Source: Mageeibacillus sp. UBA1255
GTDB lineage: Bacteria; Bacillota; Clostridia; UBA1212; UBA1255
NCBI GenBank assembly: GCA_002308795.1
Contig: DBVV01000129.1
Coordinates: 1 to 32,134 of the forward strand
Direction: 5' to 3'
DNA: 32,134 nucleotides
Within the stretch, counting starts at the first letter, position 1; the number at the start of each line of letters is the position of its first letter. Positions 14,648 through 23,028 of the stretch are shown piece after piece. The notes beneath the pieces were generated by a model. The model was given only the letters and a program-made list of their open reading frames with translations, was not told the origin of the DNA and made no database searches. A program made the position numbers and the translations under genes.

Positions 14648-16015
14648 ATGCTGAAGAGATTGACGACGTTTGTACTGGCGATAGTGGCGGTGATTGCCTG
14701 CCTGAGCGCATGCTCAAGCCGCGAAACTGCCGGATACGACGAGACGGGAGGAACCGAAATGATAAGGGACCCGAACCGGATCGACCTCACAAAATTTGAC
14801 GAGAAGCTGTTTAAAGCGTCGTTTTGGCCCGGAAACTCAGCAACCGCAGAACTCTCCGGAGAAGGCGTAAAATTTATTGCCACCACCACGTCGCGCGACC
14901 CCTCGGTATTCTGGAACATCAGCAGTATGTATAAAGCTGCCGGATATCCGGCTCAGGCGGACGGTAAAACGTACGTTCCGTTCAGCCCCGAGCGCAGAAA
15001 AGTGATCGTGCTGAAGTGCAGCGCAGAGTGGGGCGGCGCGTTTGAGATGTTCTATGCTACCGGGGACAACGAAAATGCCCGCGAAGGTTATTCTCTCATA
15101 GAAAAATACGGCGGAGATTCCGAATTTTTCGGCGAGCGCACGACGCAGTACCTGATATTCGAGGCGGGCAAGAACACTCCAGGCTGGAAGGACACGTTCA
15201 ATGACAGTTTCAGGCTGGATTATACGAATTACGTTGAGGAAGGCGATGAATTCCTGCTCCAGACGATCGCTTTCTGCAAAAATCGCGCAGAAGCCGAAGC
15301 ATACGTAGCTTCTGATAAAGGCAAGGCGGATCCGAACCCGAAAGTTGAAAAAGGGTACTACGTATGCCTGTACGAAGACCGCTTAGGCGAGCCCGAGGGG
15401 AATATTGACGGCTCCGTTTATTCCAAACTAAAGGATGCAAAGGCAGCATGCGACAGCCTGAAGGAATACGGGTACAGGGTCGCCAACGAAAGCGGTAAGA
15501 TCGTTTATCTGCCTTACACTCTTCTCCAGTGCAACCTTCTGCGTGAAGCTCACTACATTACGGAATATGCGCGCACGCACGATTTTAAATACGGCGACTC
15601 GTGCACGAATCCGGGCATCAATCACCGGCCTTTGCGGACAAGCTGCGACCGCCTGGTGGACTGGATCCTCTACCGTGCAGGATTTACCGACCAGCCGCTC
15701 GTACAGGGCTGCGTAGTGTCGAACCTTGTCAACTGGTGCGAAAAAAAAGGTTTTAAAAAGATCACCGACGTCAATGAGCTGCGCGCCGGAGATATTATTT
15801 TTGTCCGTCCTGCTGCTGACGGAGGCCCTCAGCACGTGTTTATGCTGGCGTCCGAAGTGAAGGACGGAATGGCGCTCAGGTACGATCACGGTTCGGACAG
15901 ACGTATCGTATCGAGCCAGCCGTTCCATGAACCGCTCAGTTACGAAGATGCGCCGTTCATGTATGCGTACCGCCCGGTAGCAAATAAGGACAATAACATT
16001 TACGGAGCGATCTGA
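14648..16015 (+). CDS. Lipoprotein with C-terminal NlpC/P60-like cysteine-peptidase domain
   Basis: A 455-residue lipoprotein (lipobox LSAC, Cys22). Residues about 45-300 form a domain I do not recognise; it includes Trp/Phe-rich stretches such as RDPSVFWNISSMYKAAGYPAQ and a repeat-like segment with YVCLYEDRLGE. The C-terminal part from about 320 resembles NlpC/P60 or CHAP amidases: TSCDRLVDWILYRAGF with candidate nucleophile Cys333, then ELRAGDIIFV and GPQHVFMLAS with His396. These enzymes cut peptide stems of the cell wall or other amide bonds. The assignment rests on the spacing of Cys, the GDIIF strand and His. ATG 14648 has AGAGG nine bases upstream and is preferred over TTG 14630. It follows the beta-helix lipoprotein as the second gene of the pair. 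Confidence 0.7.
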   Translation: MLKRLTTFVLAIVAVIACLSACSSRETAGYDETGGTEMIRDPNRIDLTKFDEKLFKASFWPGNSATAELSGEGVKFIATTTSRDPSVFWNISSMYKAAGYPAQADGKTYVPFSPERRKVIVLKCSAEWGGAFEMFYATGDNENAREGYSLIEKYGGDSEFFGERTTQYLIFEAGKNTPGWKDTFNDSFRLDYTNYVEEGDEFLLQTIAFCKNRAEAEAYVASDKGKADPNPKVEKGYYVCLYEDRLGEPEGNIDGSVYSKLKDAKAACDSLKEYGYRVANESGKIVYLPYTLLQCNLLREAHYITEYARTHDFKYGDSCTNPGINHRPLRTSCDRLVDWILYRAGFTDQPLVQGCVVSNLVNWCEKKGFKKITDVNELRAGDIIFVRPAADGGPQHVFMLASEVKDGMALRYDHGSDRRIVSSQPFHEPLSYEDAPFMYAYRPVANKDNNIYGAI

Positions 16016-16042
16016 AAATTGTGATATCCGTGTGGTTTTTGA

Positions 16043-16960
16043 TCATTTGATTTTTTTGATGATCAGCATGCCTCCCGAAAGCGCGATCGTCCCGTCTTCA
16101 GCAAGCACGAGCTCATCCCACGGCGACTGTACCTCGTCGAACAGCATACGATGCTCCTCGGTATTGTAATAATACTTGCCTCCGACTGCCTTCCACTCCT
16201 TGGTGCCCCGTGAATACATACCGTCCTTGTAATCTGCGATCTCGCCGGCATCCAGCGCCGCTTTGATCTGCTCCTCGGAAACGCCTGCAGGAACTTTTTC
16301 CCACCATACCACACGGTGATCGTCGGTAAATTCGATACTGTTTTCAAAAGCAAACAGCGATTCAGCCGCTTCGCCCTCGTCCATCTCACCCGCGGCGATC
16401 TTCTTCGCATTTTCCGCCTCGATCTCTTCCTTCGTGAAAACACCGATCTTGCCGTCAATAAAAGCGACCGATTTGTACGTCCTGTACACGCCGACGATAT
16501 CCTTCATTGCCAGATCCGCCTCGGAAGGCTCCAGATCGCCGATATCAGGCTCCTTGACCTCCGTGACTTCGCCGTCGGCAATTTTCTTCAGCGAAATGCT
16601 TAGAAAACCGAGGCCGAACACCAGGTTTCCTTCTATTATCGAAAGCTCCTGCACCGCATCTTTGAACGGCCCGTCAGGCACTTCGGCGAAGCGGTCAACG
16701 TTATATTTGAACTTGCCCCAGCTGAGCTGCTCCCACGTTCCGGCTTCCTCGACACCCTTGGCGGTGTCAATAAATTTCATCGTGTTGTCCTGGAAGAATT
16801 CGAATTTCAGCGCCGTGAAGTCTGTCCCGTCGCTGCTCTTAAACTCTGTCGCCGGAATGTGCGCCAGGTCGTTCGAGAAAAGGCTGACAATAAAGTCCGG
16901 TTCCCACGTTCCAACTATAAATTTTAGCCCGTCTTTGCGATCACGTTCGTCTAAACTCAT
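16043..16960 (-). CDS. Unrecognised acidic cytoplasmic protein
   Basis: A 305-residue protein without signal peptide or membrane span, which I do not recognise. It has a strong ribosome site (AGAAGGA eight bases before the ATG). It is rich in Glu and Asp, with beta-strand-like stretches such as FIVGTWEPDFIVSLF, TALKFEFFQDNTMKFID and DIVGVYRTYKSVAFIDGKIGVF. IVGTWEPDF and IVGVYRTYK may start two related halves, reminiscent of lipocalin-like small beta-barrels, but this is only an impression. It starts 24 bases after the stop of the large surface protein on the same strand, so both are probably on one transcript. It ends 27 bases from the convergent peptidase gene. A weak TGATCAT/ATGATCA hairpin overlaps its end. 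Confidence 0.7.
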   Translation of the reverse strand: MSLDERDRKDGLKFIVGTWEPDFIVSLFSNDLAHIPATEFKSSDGTDFTALKFEFFQDNTMKFIDTAKGVEEAGTWEQLSWGKFKYNVDRFAEVPDGPFKDAVQELSIIEGNLVFGLGFLSISLKKIADGEVTEVKEPDIGDLEPSEADLAMKDIVGVYRTYKSVAFIDGKIGVFTKEEIEAENAKKIAAGEMDEGEAAESLFAFENSIEFTDDHRVVWWEKVPAGVSEEQIKAALDAGEIADYKDGMYSRGTKEWKAVGGKYYYNTEEHRMLFDEVQSPWDELVLAEDGTIALSGGMLIIKKIK

Positions 16961-16984
16961 TTTTACAATCCTTCTTTCTGTTTA

Positions 16985-19696
16985 TTACTGCTTTTTCCTT
17001 AGTTTAAATACAAGCGCCATAACTCCTGCGCCTACGCCGAGCGCAGCCGCGACGATCACGATCACGGCCCATACCGGAACACCTGCGCCTTTATCGGCTC
17101 TTGCAGGTGCGGAAGTGCTGTTTTCCGCTGTCTTTGCAGGATCGGCTGTAACTCCGGGATCGGTCGCTGAACCGGGGCCTGCGGTCACAGCAGGAACGTC
17201 AGTTGCCCCCGGCCCGGCGGTCACGGCAGGAACGTCAGTTGCCCCCGGCTCTGCGGTCACAGTAGGCAGATCAGTTGTCCCCGGTTCGGCGGTCACGGCA
17301 GGAACGTCAGTTGTCAACGGCACGTCGGTCACGACCGGTTCGTCGGTAGTGGCCGGATCGGCGGTAACGTCCGGAACGTCGGTTGGCCCCGGAGTGACTT
17401 CGCCCGAAGGCTCAAAGATGGCGTAGAATTTATATCCGCCGTCGGTGGCGCGGAAAATAACGTCGGTAGGGTTACCGCGCAAGACGTAATAGTCCTTATA
17501 CTCGTCCGGCTGGATCACTTCGCCTTCCGGACTGCCCAGACGCCACTCCTTAAAAACAAATCCGGTGTTTGCCTTTGCGATGAAACCTCCTGAGCTGTAC
17601 TCATACTCATCCGGAGCATACTCGCTGGTTTCCGCATATGCTCCATAAGAGCGCGGGGTGACAAGGCCGCTTCCTTTCGGATAGACCTCCGCATAAGCGG
17701 TGCAGACCCATATTGCCCGGGCAGTAACAGATCCTGTAAGCGGTTTATCAAAATCCAGATGGTCCCACGAAGAAAGATCGAGCCAGTGAGCCAGCGTCAG
17801 GTGTTTTTTAACAGGATCGGCAACACGTACGGGCTTATCGCCTTTCTTTACCGCCTGGGCGGGCACGTAGCTGCCTCCCATTGTGTTGAACGTCAATATA
17901 TAATACTCGTCCGGTGAAACGACCTGTATCGGCTGCTGAACGGTCTTTGTAACTCCGTCTGCAACGAAACTGATCGTAACGTATTTATCTGCGGCGGTAA
18001 GCGGCGCTGAAGGCGAAATCGAGATCTTTTCGGAAATATTTGACGTCTTTCCGTCGGTATATTTCGCAATAACCGAGATCCCTTCGGTATCGAAAGTATC
18101 GCCGGGGTAGTAGACCGTACGCGTCGGGGGAACGGCGACGGATATCGATTCGAGCGATACCGACCGCTGTTTCTGCGTTTTAAAACGAACGAAAACGTCA
18201 CAGAAACCGCCGTCATCAGAAGACTTGTAAACATAATACGGATCCTGGCCGTTGACCTTGAACGCAGGCAGATTATTCATATCCCACTCATACCCGGCGT
18301 CAATATCATTTTCCACTTCAAATACCAGATAGTATTCGCCGTCCGGATCCAGAGGTTCCTCGGAGGTGAAATAGTAGCGGTCCCAATAATATGGCTCGGA
18401 ATTGCCGGTGTTTTTCCTCAGATGTGTGAGATACTCGACCGCATCTATAAACCATCCGTTTTCCGACCGCTTGTAATCGAGATGGCTGAGCTTGCTCACT
18501 TCAGGATCGAGGAGCAGGCAGGTAATGTCATATCCTGTGTATGCGTCATTCAATACGGCAAAATCTTCGTCGTACGTGATGGAGATCGTTCCGCTCAGTT
18601 TTCGCGGCGCTTTGATCTCGAGCGTGCACTCCCCGTATTTTGTGCTGTCAAACGCGGACGTCGCACGGACGGTCACGGACGTTGCGGTCTCGCCGTGGGC
18701 AATGAATATGGTCCCGCCTTCATCCATTGACGAGTCCGGATCATTAAACGGTGTCTGCAGGCTCCAGACCACGTCCGAAAGCTCGTTGCCGTGTACGACA
18801 GAGTCGAAATCCACCCATTGGCCGCGGTAGGCGACGCCGTCTTTAGCGTCGTGGTACACAACGATATCCTTTACGACGACAGGCTGGTCGGTGACGTTGA
18901 TCCCCGCCTCGCCGCCGATGTCCGGATAAACTGCGGAGGCACATCTGACTTTAAAATAATCGCCCTCGTCCATACCGACGGTAAGAAGCCCGCCGGGAGT
19001 GATCGTCGTTTCGCTGCTCTTAGCGTCGACCAGGCTCCATACGGCACTCGTATCGTTTCCTTTGATGTCCGCGATAAGCTGCTTGGACGTCCCGCGCTGT
19101 ATGGAGAACAGGCCGTACTTAGGACCGGCTTCCGTTATCATTACGTAATCGTCGTGATATTCAAGCGGCACGAAGACATCGACGAATTCCCCGTCGTTCC
19201 AGGGGTAGATGACGTCCGGAGTTTTTCCGTTGACCTTGATCGACGGAATATGATTGATATCGAAAAGGAATCCGTTATATGTTTCGATCGATATCTTCAG
19301 ATAGTATTTATTTGCTTTTGATATCGGTGAAACGTCGTATGCAAGCGAATTCCAGTACGTGGGGTCGTTCGGAGCATATTCGTACACCTTCACAAGGCAG
19401 GTATAATATACTCCGGAGTCAACGTACCAGCCTTCGGGGTTCGGTTCGCTGTAGTTGTACCCGAAATTAGTTATTCCGGCATATTTTACAGCCATGGTAA
19501 CGTCGTCGCCGGTGAGCTGTTCCGATAGAAACAGTCGTTTTGTGTCAAAAGTGATGTCAATATTACCGGTGATGTATTTTACGTCTTCTTCTGCGTTTGC
19601 GCGTCCGGGGGCGACAATACATGCGAGCGTTATCACGGCTGCAAGTGCGAGTACTGCGGCTATGCAGGCGGTCAATCTGAAAATCGTGGTTTTCAT
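16985..19696 (-). CDS. Large stalked surface protein with duplicated modules, Ig-like and InlB-type repeats
   Basis: A 903-residue surface protein. The signal peptide ends near ANA-EE (residue 35). Two related modules of about 140 residues, at about 42-178 and 365-505, share the order ITGNIDITFD/LSGTISITYD, ...GWYVDSGVYYT/GWFIDAVEYLT, ...INHIPSIKVNG/MNNLPAFKVNG. An Ig-like region lies between them. Then come a Big_3-like domain (about 510-590, YYPGDTFDTEGISVIAKYTDG) and an InlB/Listeria-Bacteroides-type repeat (about 596-664, LTFNTMGGSYVPAQAVKKGD). A cysteine-poor beta region follows (about 665-765). A stalk of 12-residue Thr/Pro/Val repeats leads to a membrane span and KLRKKQ. No LPXTG-like motif is present, so it is probably held by the membrane span. 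ATG 19696 has AAAGGAG upstream. It leads a two-gene operon. Confidence 0.85.
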   Translation of the reverse strand: MKTTIFRLTACIAAVLALAAVITLACIVAPGRANAEEDVKYITGNIDITFDTKRLFLSEQLTGDDVTMAVKYAGITNFGYNYSEPNPEGWYVDSGVYYTCLVKVYEYAPNDPTYWNSLAYDVSPISKANKYYLKISIETYNGFLFDINHIPSIKVNGKTPDVIYPWNDGEFVDVFVPLEYHDDYVMITEAGPKYGLFSIQRGTSKQLIADIKGNDTSAVWSLVDAKSSETTITPGGLLTVGMDEGDYFKVRCASAVYPDIGGEAGINVTDQPVVVKDIVVYHDAKDGVAYRGQWVDFDSVVHGNELSDVVWSLQTPFNDPDSSMDEGGTIFIAHGETATSVTVRATSAFDSTKYGECTLEIKAPRKLSGTISITYDEDFAVLNDAYTGYDITCLLLDPEVSKLSHLDYKRSENGWFIDAVEYLTHLRKNTGNSEPYYWDRYYFTSEEPLDPDGEYYLVFEVENDIDAGYEWDMNNLPAFKVNGQDPYYVYKSSDDGGFCDVFVRFKTQKQRSVSLESISVAVPPTRTVYYPGDTFDTEGISVIAKYTDGKTSNISEKISISPSAPLTAADKYVTISFVADGVTKTVQQPIQVVSPDEYYILTFNTMGGSYVPAQAVKKGDKPVRVADPVKKHLTLAHWLDLSSWDHLDFDKPLTGSVTARAIWVCTAYAEVYPKGSGLVTPRSYGAYAETSEYAPDEYEYSSGGFIAKANTGFVFKEWRLGSPEGEVIQPDEYKDYYVLRGNPTDVIFRATDGGYKFYAIFEPSGEVTPGPTDVPDVTADPATTDEPVVTDVPLTTDVPAVTAEPGTTDLPTVTAEPGATDVPAVTAGPGATDVPAVTAGPGSATDPGVTADPAKTAENSTSAPARADKGAGVPVWAVIVIVAAALGVGAGVMALVFKLRKKQ
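17168..17383 (-). repeat. Six tandem 36-bp coding repeats (12-residue stalk units)
   Basis: Within the large surface protein, six consecutive units of 12 codons encode variants of TDVPAVTAGPGA, running on the minus strand from 17383 down to 17168. A seventh degenerate unit follows. Two units differ in only one residue. The units keep frame, so copy-number change would alter stalk length without breaking the protein. Confidence 0.85.
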
Positions 19697-19730
19697 CTTA
19701 TATTCTCCTTTCGACTTCGGCTGTGATATA

Positions 19731-19759
19731 ATTATAACTGAATTACCGCGAATAAACAA
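19731..19759 (-). promoter_or_regulatory. Promoter of the stalked surface protein operon
   Basis: On the minus strand TTGTTT (19759-19754) and a perfect TATAAT (19736-19731) are 17 bases apart, about 35 bases before the start codon. It is back to back with the promoter at 19806. Confidence 0.65.
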
Positions 19760-19805
19760 CTGACAGGAAAAGATTTTAAGAAAAGATGCGCAATTTTCGC
19801 AAAGG

Positions 19806-19814
19806 TGGTATAAT
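19806..19814 (+). promoter_or_regulatory. Extended -10 promoter of the MFS-GH20 genes
   Basis: TGGTATAAT is an extended -10 element; no good -35 is seen. Transcription should start near 19821, leaving a leader of about 20 bases before TTG 19840 or 40 before ATG 19861. Confidence 0.55.
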
Positions 19815-19839
19815 TGCAAACTGAAGGGCGGAACTGTGA

Positions 19840-21303
19840 TTGCCGCCGGAAAAAAATAAAATGAAAGCACTGAACAGTAATATCATGTCTACTGATAGCG
19901 AAGAAATAATTGAAGAGACGCAGGCGCAAGAGGCGCAAGCGGCGCAAGAGACGGAAGCAACGAAAGCAGTGGTGCAGGCAGCGGCACCGGGTGCGGCGGC
20001 AATATCCTCAGTGGAAACGTGCGGAGACGTTTACAACAGCAGGGAGTACAAGAGATCGAAAAGGGCGTACACGCTGGAATGCATGTTCGAATACTTTATC
20101 TCGCTGCTCGTTGCCGACGCATTCATCGCAAAACTGCTCAAATACTTCGGGGCGAGCGACGAACTGTGCGGCGTAATATCATCATTCATTTCATTGTCCT
20201 TCCTCTTCCAGATCTTCTCGGTGCTGGTCATGGGCAGGATTAGAAACACGAAAAAAACGGCGATAATTTTCCACACCGCCGCTCAGCTGTTATTCTCGTG
20301 CCTGTACCTGATACCGTTCATACACGTTGACAACGGCATCAGGCGCGTGATTTTTATTATATGCATCCTCGCCGCGTATTTCGGCAATTATTTTGTCACA
20401 AATCTGATATACAAATGGGGCAATTCTTTCGTCGATCCGCATAAGCGGGCAAGTTTTTCGTCAACAAAAGAGATGGTGTCCCTCTTCGCAGGCATGATCG
20501 TATCGATCGCGCTCGGATATGCTATCGACCAGCTCGATAAAAGCGGCGATCCCACGCTCGGCTTCCTGCTCTCGAGCATCTGCATGCTAATATTCTGCGT
20601 TTCCGACTTTATCTGCCTGATGCTCATAAAAAGCGATAAAAAAGACGAACGGACCGTGCCGCCTAAATTGTCCGAGATAATGAAAAATACGCTAGGGAAC
20701 AGAAATTACGTACATACGGTGATACTTAAATGCCTCTGGTGGGGCGCGGTGTATACCACGATCGGCTTTCTGGGGACGTACAAACAGGACGAACTGTTTT
20801 ATACGCTCGGACAGATCCAGCTGATCAATATCGTCGGATGCGCCGCCAGGTTTTTGGTGTCAAAGCTGTTCGGCAGGTTCTCGGACAAACACGGATTCGT
20901 GCGCGGGATACAGCTGGCAATGATCGTAGCTTCCGTCGCTTTTGCCGCGAATATGTTCACGGCGCCTGGCGTAAGGTGGATGATCATCGTTTTCGTCGTG
21001 GTGTACAATATCAGTCAGGCCGGGGCGTTCCAGAATATGATAAACATATCGTATGCGTTCGTTGACGTCAAATATTTCGTGCAGGCCGCTGCGCTTAAGG
21101 ATTGCATCGCGGGCGTGTTCGGCTTTCTGTGTGCCGTTGCCTCCGGCAGGCTGCTGGGTGCTATCCAGGCGAACGGCAATATGATCTTCGGCATTCACGT
21201 CTACGCGCAGCAGGTCCAGTCGGCCATATCGCTGCTGTTCGTCATTGCGGCGTTCGTGTATGCGCAGATCACGCTATCACATAAAAAAACACTTTTTCAG
21301 TAA
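19840..21303 (+). CDS. Major facilitator superfamily transporter
   Basis: A polytopic membrane protein of up to 487 residues with about twelve hydrophobic spans from residue 80 on. The loop after the second span reads GRIRNTKKT, and the matching loop of the second half reads GRFSDKHGFVRG, the MFS loop 2-3 signature and its repeat. The arrangement (ECMFEYFISLLVADAFIAKLL opening, long 6-7 loop with KKDERTVPPKL) resembles the MFS branch often found next to glycosidases. The first 70 residues are a cytoplasmic low-complexity Gln/Ala/Glu-rich extension. Start: TTG 19840 has GAAGGGCGG eight bases upstream; ATG 19861 and 19885 are alternatives. The GH20 gene follows 37 bases later, so import of amino-sugar products is plausible but not shown. 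Confidence 0.8.
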   Translation: MPPEKNKMKALNSNIMSTDSEEIIEETQAQEAQAAQETEATKAVVQAAAPGAAAISSVETCGDVYNSREYKRSKRAYTLECMFEYFISLLVADAFIAKLLKYFGASDELCGVISSFISLSFLFQIFSVLVMGRIRNTKKTAIIFHTAAQLLFSCLYLIPFIHVDNGIRRVIFIICILAAYFGNYFVTNLIYKWGNSFVDPHKRASFSSTKEMVSLFAGMIVSIALGYAIDQLDKSGDPTLGFLLSSICMLIFCVSDFICLMLIKSDKKDERTVPPKLSEIMKNTLGNRNYVHTVILKCLWWGAVYTTIGFLGTYKQDELFYTLGQIQLINIVGCAARFLVSKLFGRFSDKHGFVRGIQLAMIVASVAFAANMFTAPGVRWMIIVFVVVYNISQAGAFQNMINISYAFVDVKYFVQAAALKDCIAGVFGFLCAVASGRLLGAIQANGNMIFGIHVYAQQVQSAISLLFVIAAFVYAQITLSHKKTLFQ

Positions 21304-21340
21304 ATCTGCCGGTTAAAGACAGAAAATGAGGGAACGGGAA

Positions 21341-22903
21341 ATGAAAAAGATCATAGCGGCACTGATGACGATACTTGTATTGACCGCGCTTGCAGCATGC
21401 AATAAGGCCGGAACAGACACTGTGCCCGGGATCGACGACGTTGTTGAAGATCTTTCATTTCACATGATTCCCGCGCCGCAGAAAATCGCTCCCGGGAAAA
21501 AATACACTGTCATTGCCCCCACGGTCGGAGGCGACGTGTTTGAGAACGCACAGAAAACGCTGTGTGATTTTACAAAACGCATCCACAACACGGAGCTGAC
21601 AAGGGTCGGTTCCGGAGGGGCGATACTGTTTGAAAAAAAAGACGGATTGAAAAAGGAAGCATACCAGATAAAGGCAGGCAGCGGAAAATTGATCGTCGTG
21701 GCAAGTGACGAAGAGGGGGCGCAGAATGCGGTCTCAACGCTCGTCCAGATGGAGAAGGCAACGGAAGACGGTCTTAAGATCCCTGAATGTGCCGTAAACG
21801 ACGAACCTGACTGTGAATTCCGGGCGGTGATGGTCGACCTTGCCAGAGCGTGGCACGAGCCGCATTACATATACGAATATATAGATATGTGCCGCTTCTA
21901 TAAGATCAGGTACCTCCAGCTTCACTTTACGGATTCGCAGCTCTACACGCTTCCTTCAAAAGCGTTTCCGGACCTTTCTACTCCCGGGAGCAGCTACACG
22001 GAAGAGGAGATAAAGGGATTTATAGAATACGCGCGCCTCAGAGGAGTAAGCCTGATACCTGAGATCGAGGCCCCGGGGCACTGCGGCATTTTCCAGGCAA
22101 AATATCCCGCCGTATTCGGTTCGGACGGTATCATATGCCAGGGTTCAGCGTCGCTGGAGGCAATGGAAACGATCTTTTCGGAGCTTTGTGAACTGTTCGA
22201 AGGCTCGGAATACATCCACTTAGGAGGAGACGAGGCAAATATTTCGCTCTGGCTCAGGTGCGAGAAATGCCTTAACACCTACCGGAGCGGGGATCCTGAA
22301 TTCGACAGCAGGATGGACAGCGAAAAGCTTGCGATAATGTATTCGGGGTATATCAACAGGATCTCCGACGTCGTGTTCAGGCACGGAATGAAACCGATCG
22401 TCTGGGAGGGTTTCCCCGAGGAGGCAAACAAGTACGTGTCCAAAGACATCCTCGTTTACAGCTGGGAAAATTATTATCAGACCGCGCCGTCACTTCTGAA
22501 GGCGGGGTTCGACATCGTCAATGCTTCCTGGACGCCTATGTATATCGTCACTCCTGCCGCGTACTGGACCCCGCAGGAAATATACGAGTGGAGCATATAC
22601 AGGTGGAAGGCGGTCCATCCGCAGTCTCCGTATAACCAGACGCCGCTCGTGATAGATCCGGACCCGCACGTTAAGGGAGGCATGCTGCTCGCATGGGGCG
22701 ATCACATAGCAACAACTTATAAAATAATCGACAAGGGTATACAGGCGGAGCAGAAGCTGATTGAAGAGCGCGTGCCTCTCCTGGCGTACAATACGTGGAA
22801 TCTGAATGCCGGTCACCCGGGATACGAAGATTTTTATGACCGTACGATCATACCTGTGAGAGCGCTGTATGAGAAACTTGTAAAGACGCGTTCAAATTAT
22901 TAA
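21341..22903 (+). CDS. GH20 beta-N-acetylhexosaminidase lipoprotein
   Basis: An exo-acting hexosaminidase that would release N-acetylglucosamine or N-acetylgalactosamine ends outside the cell. Lipobox LAAC gives Cys20. A GH20b-type N-terminal domain (about 40-150; MIPAPQKIAPGKKYTV, LIVVASDEEGAQNAVSTLVQ) precedes the catalytic barrel, which opens with VMVDLARAWHEPHYIYEYID. The catalytic pair is in HLGGDE, with Asp297 and Glu298, exactly as in active GH20 enzymes. IPEIEAPGHCGIF and VYSWENYYQ give further barrel strands. Length (520) is normal. ATG 21341 is chosen because GAGGG lies eight bases upstream and the signal peptide starts MKK there; ATG 21326 would add five charged residues. It is probably co-transcribed with the MFS gene. 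Confidence 0.85.
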   Translation: MKKIIAALMTILVLTALAACNKAGTDTVPGIDDVVEDLSFHMIPAPQKIAPGKKYTVIAPTVGGDVFENAQKTLCDFTKRIHNTELTRVGSGGAILFEKKDGLKKEAYQIKAGSGKLIVVASDEEGAQNAVSTLVQMEKATEDGLKIPECAVNDEPDCEFRAVMVDLARAWHEPHYIYEYIDMCRFYKIRYLQLHFTDSQLYTLPSKAFPDLSTPGSSYTEEEIKGFIEYARLRGVSLIPEIEAPGHCGIFQAKYPAVFGSDGIICQGSASLEAMETIFSELCELFEGSEYIHLGGDEANISLWLRCEKCLNTYRSGDPEFDSRMDSEKLAIMYSGYINRISDVVFRHGMKPIVWEGFPEEANKYVSKDILVYSWENYYQTAPSLLKAGFDIVNASWTPMYIVTPAAYWTPQEIYEWSIYRWKAVHPQSPYNQTPLVIDPDPHVKGGMLLAWGDHIATTYKIIDKGIQAEQKLIEERVPLLAYNTWNLNAGHPGYEDFYDRTIIPVRALYEKLVKTRSNY

Positions 22904-22912
22904 CCTGGGGCT

Positions 22913-22943
22913 CGACGCATCCGCTTTTACGTGACGCGCGTCG
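22913..22943. repeat. Small inverted repeat after the GH20 gene
   Basis: CGACGC (22913-22918) pairs with GCGTCG (22938-22943) over a 19-base loop. No T run follows, so it is at best a weak terminator. Confidence 0.3.
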
Positions 22944-23028
22944 ATAATAGCATTCACGAAACGCCTATATGGTTCATATATCTTAAAGAATTTGAAAAAA
23001 GCTATATCGCTTAGAAAAGAGGGAGACT

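Noticed and set aside
16040..16065. Terminator between the convergent genes ending at 16015 and 16043
   Set aside because: TGATCAT/ATGATCA overlaps the minus-strand coding end, has a T-rich loop rather than a T tail and a weak stem. Not called.
16434..17426. 330-codon plus-strand open frame antisense to the stalk region
   Set aside because: Its Ser/Thr/Val/Gly-rich product is the complement of the 36-bp coding repeats. The minus-strand protein has signal peptide, domains and ribosome site.
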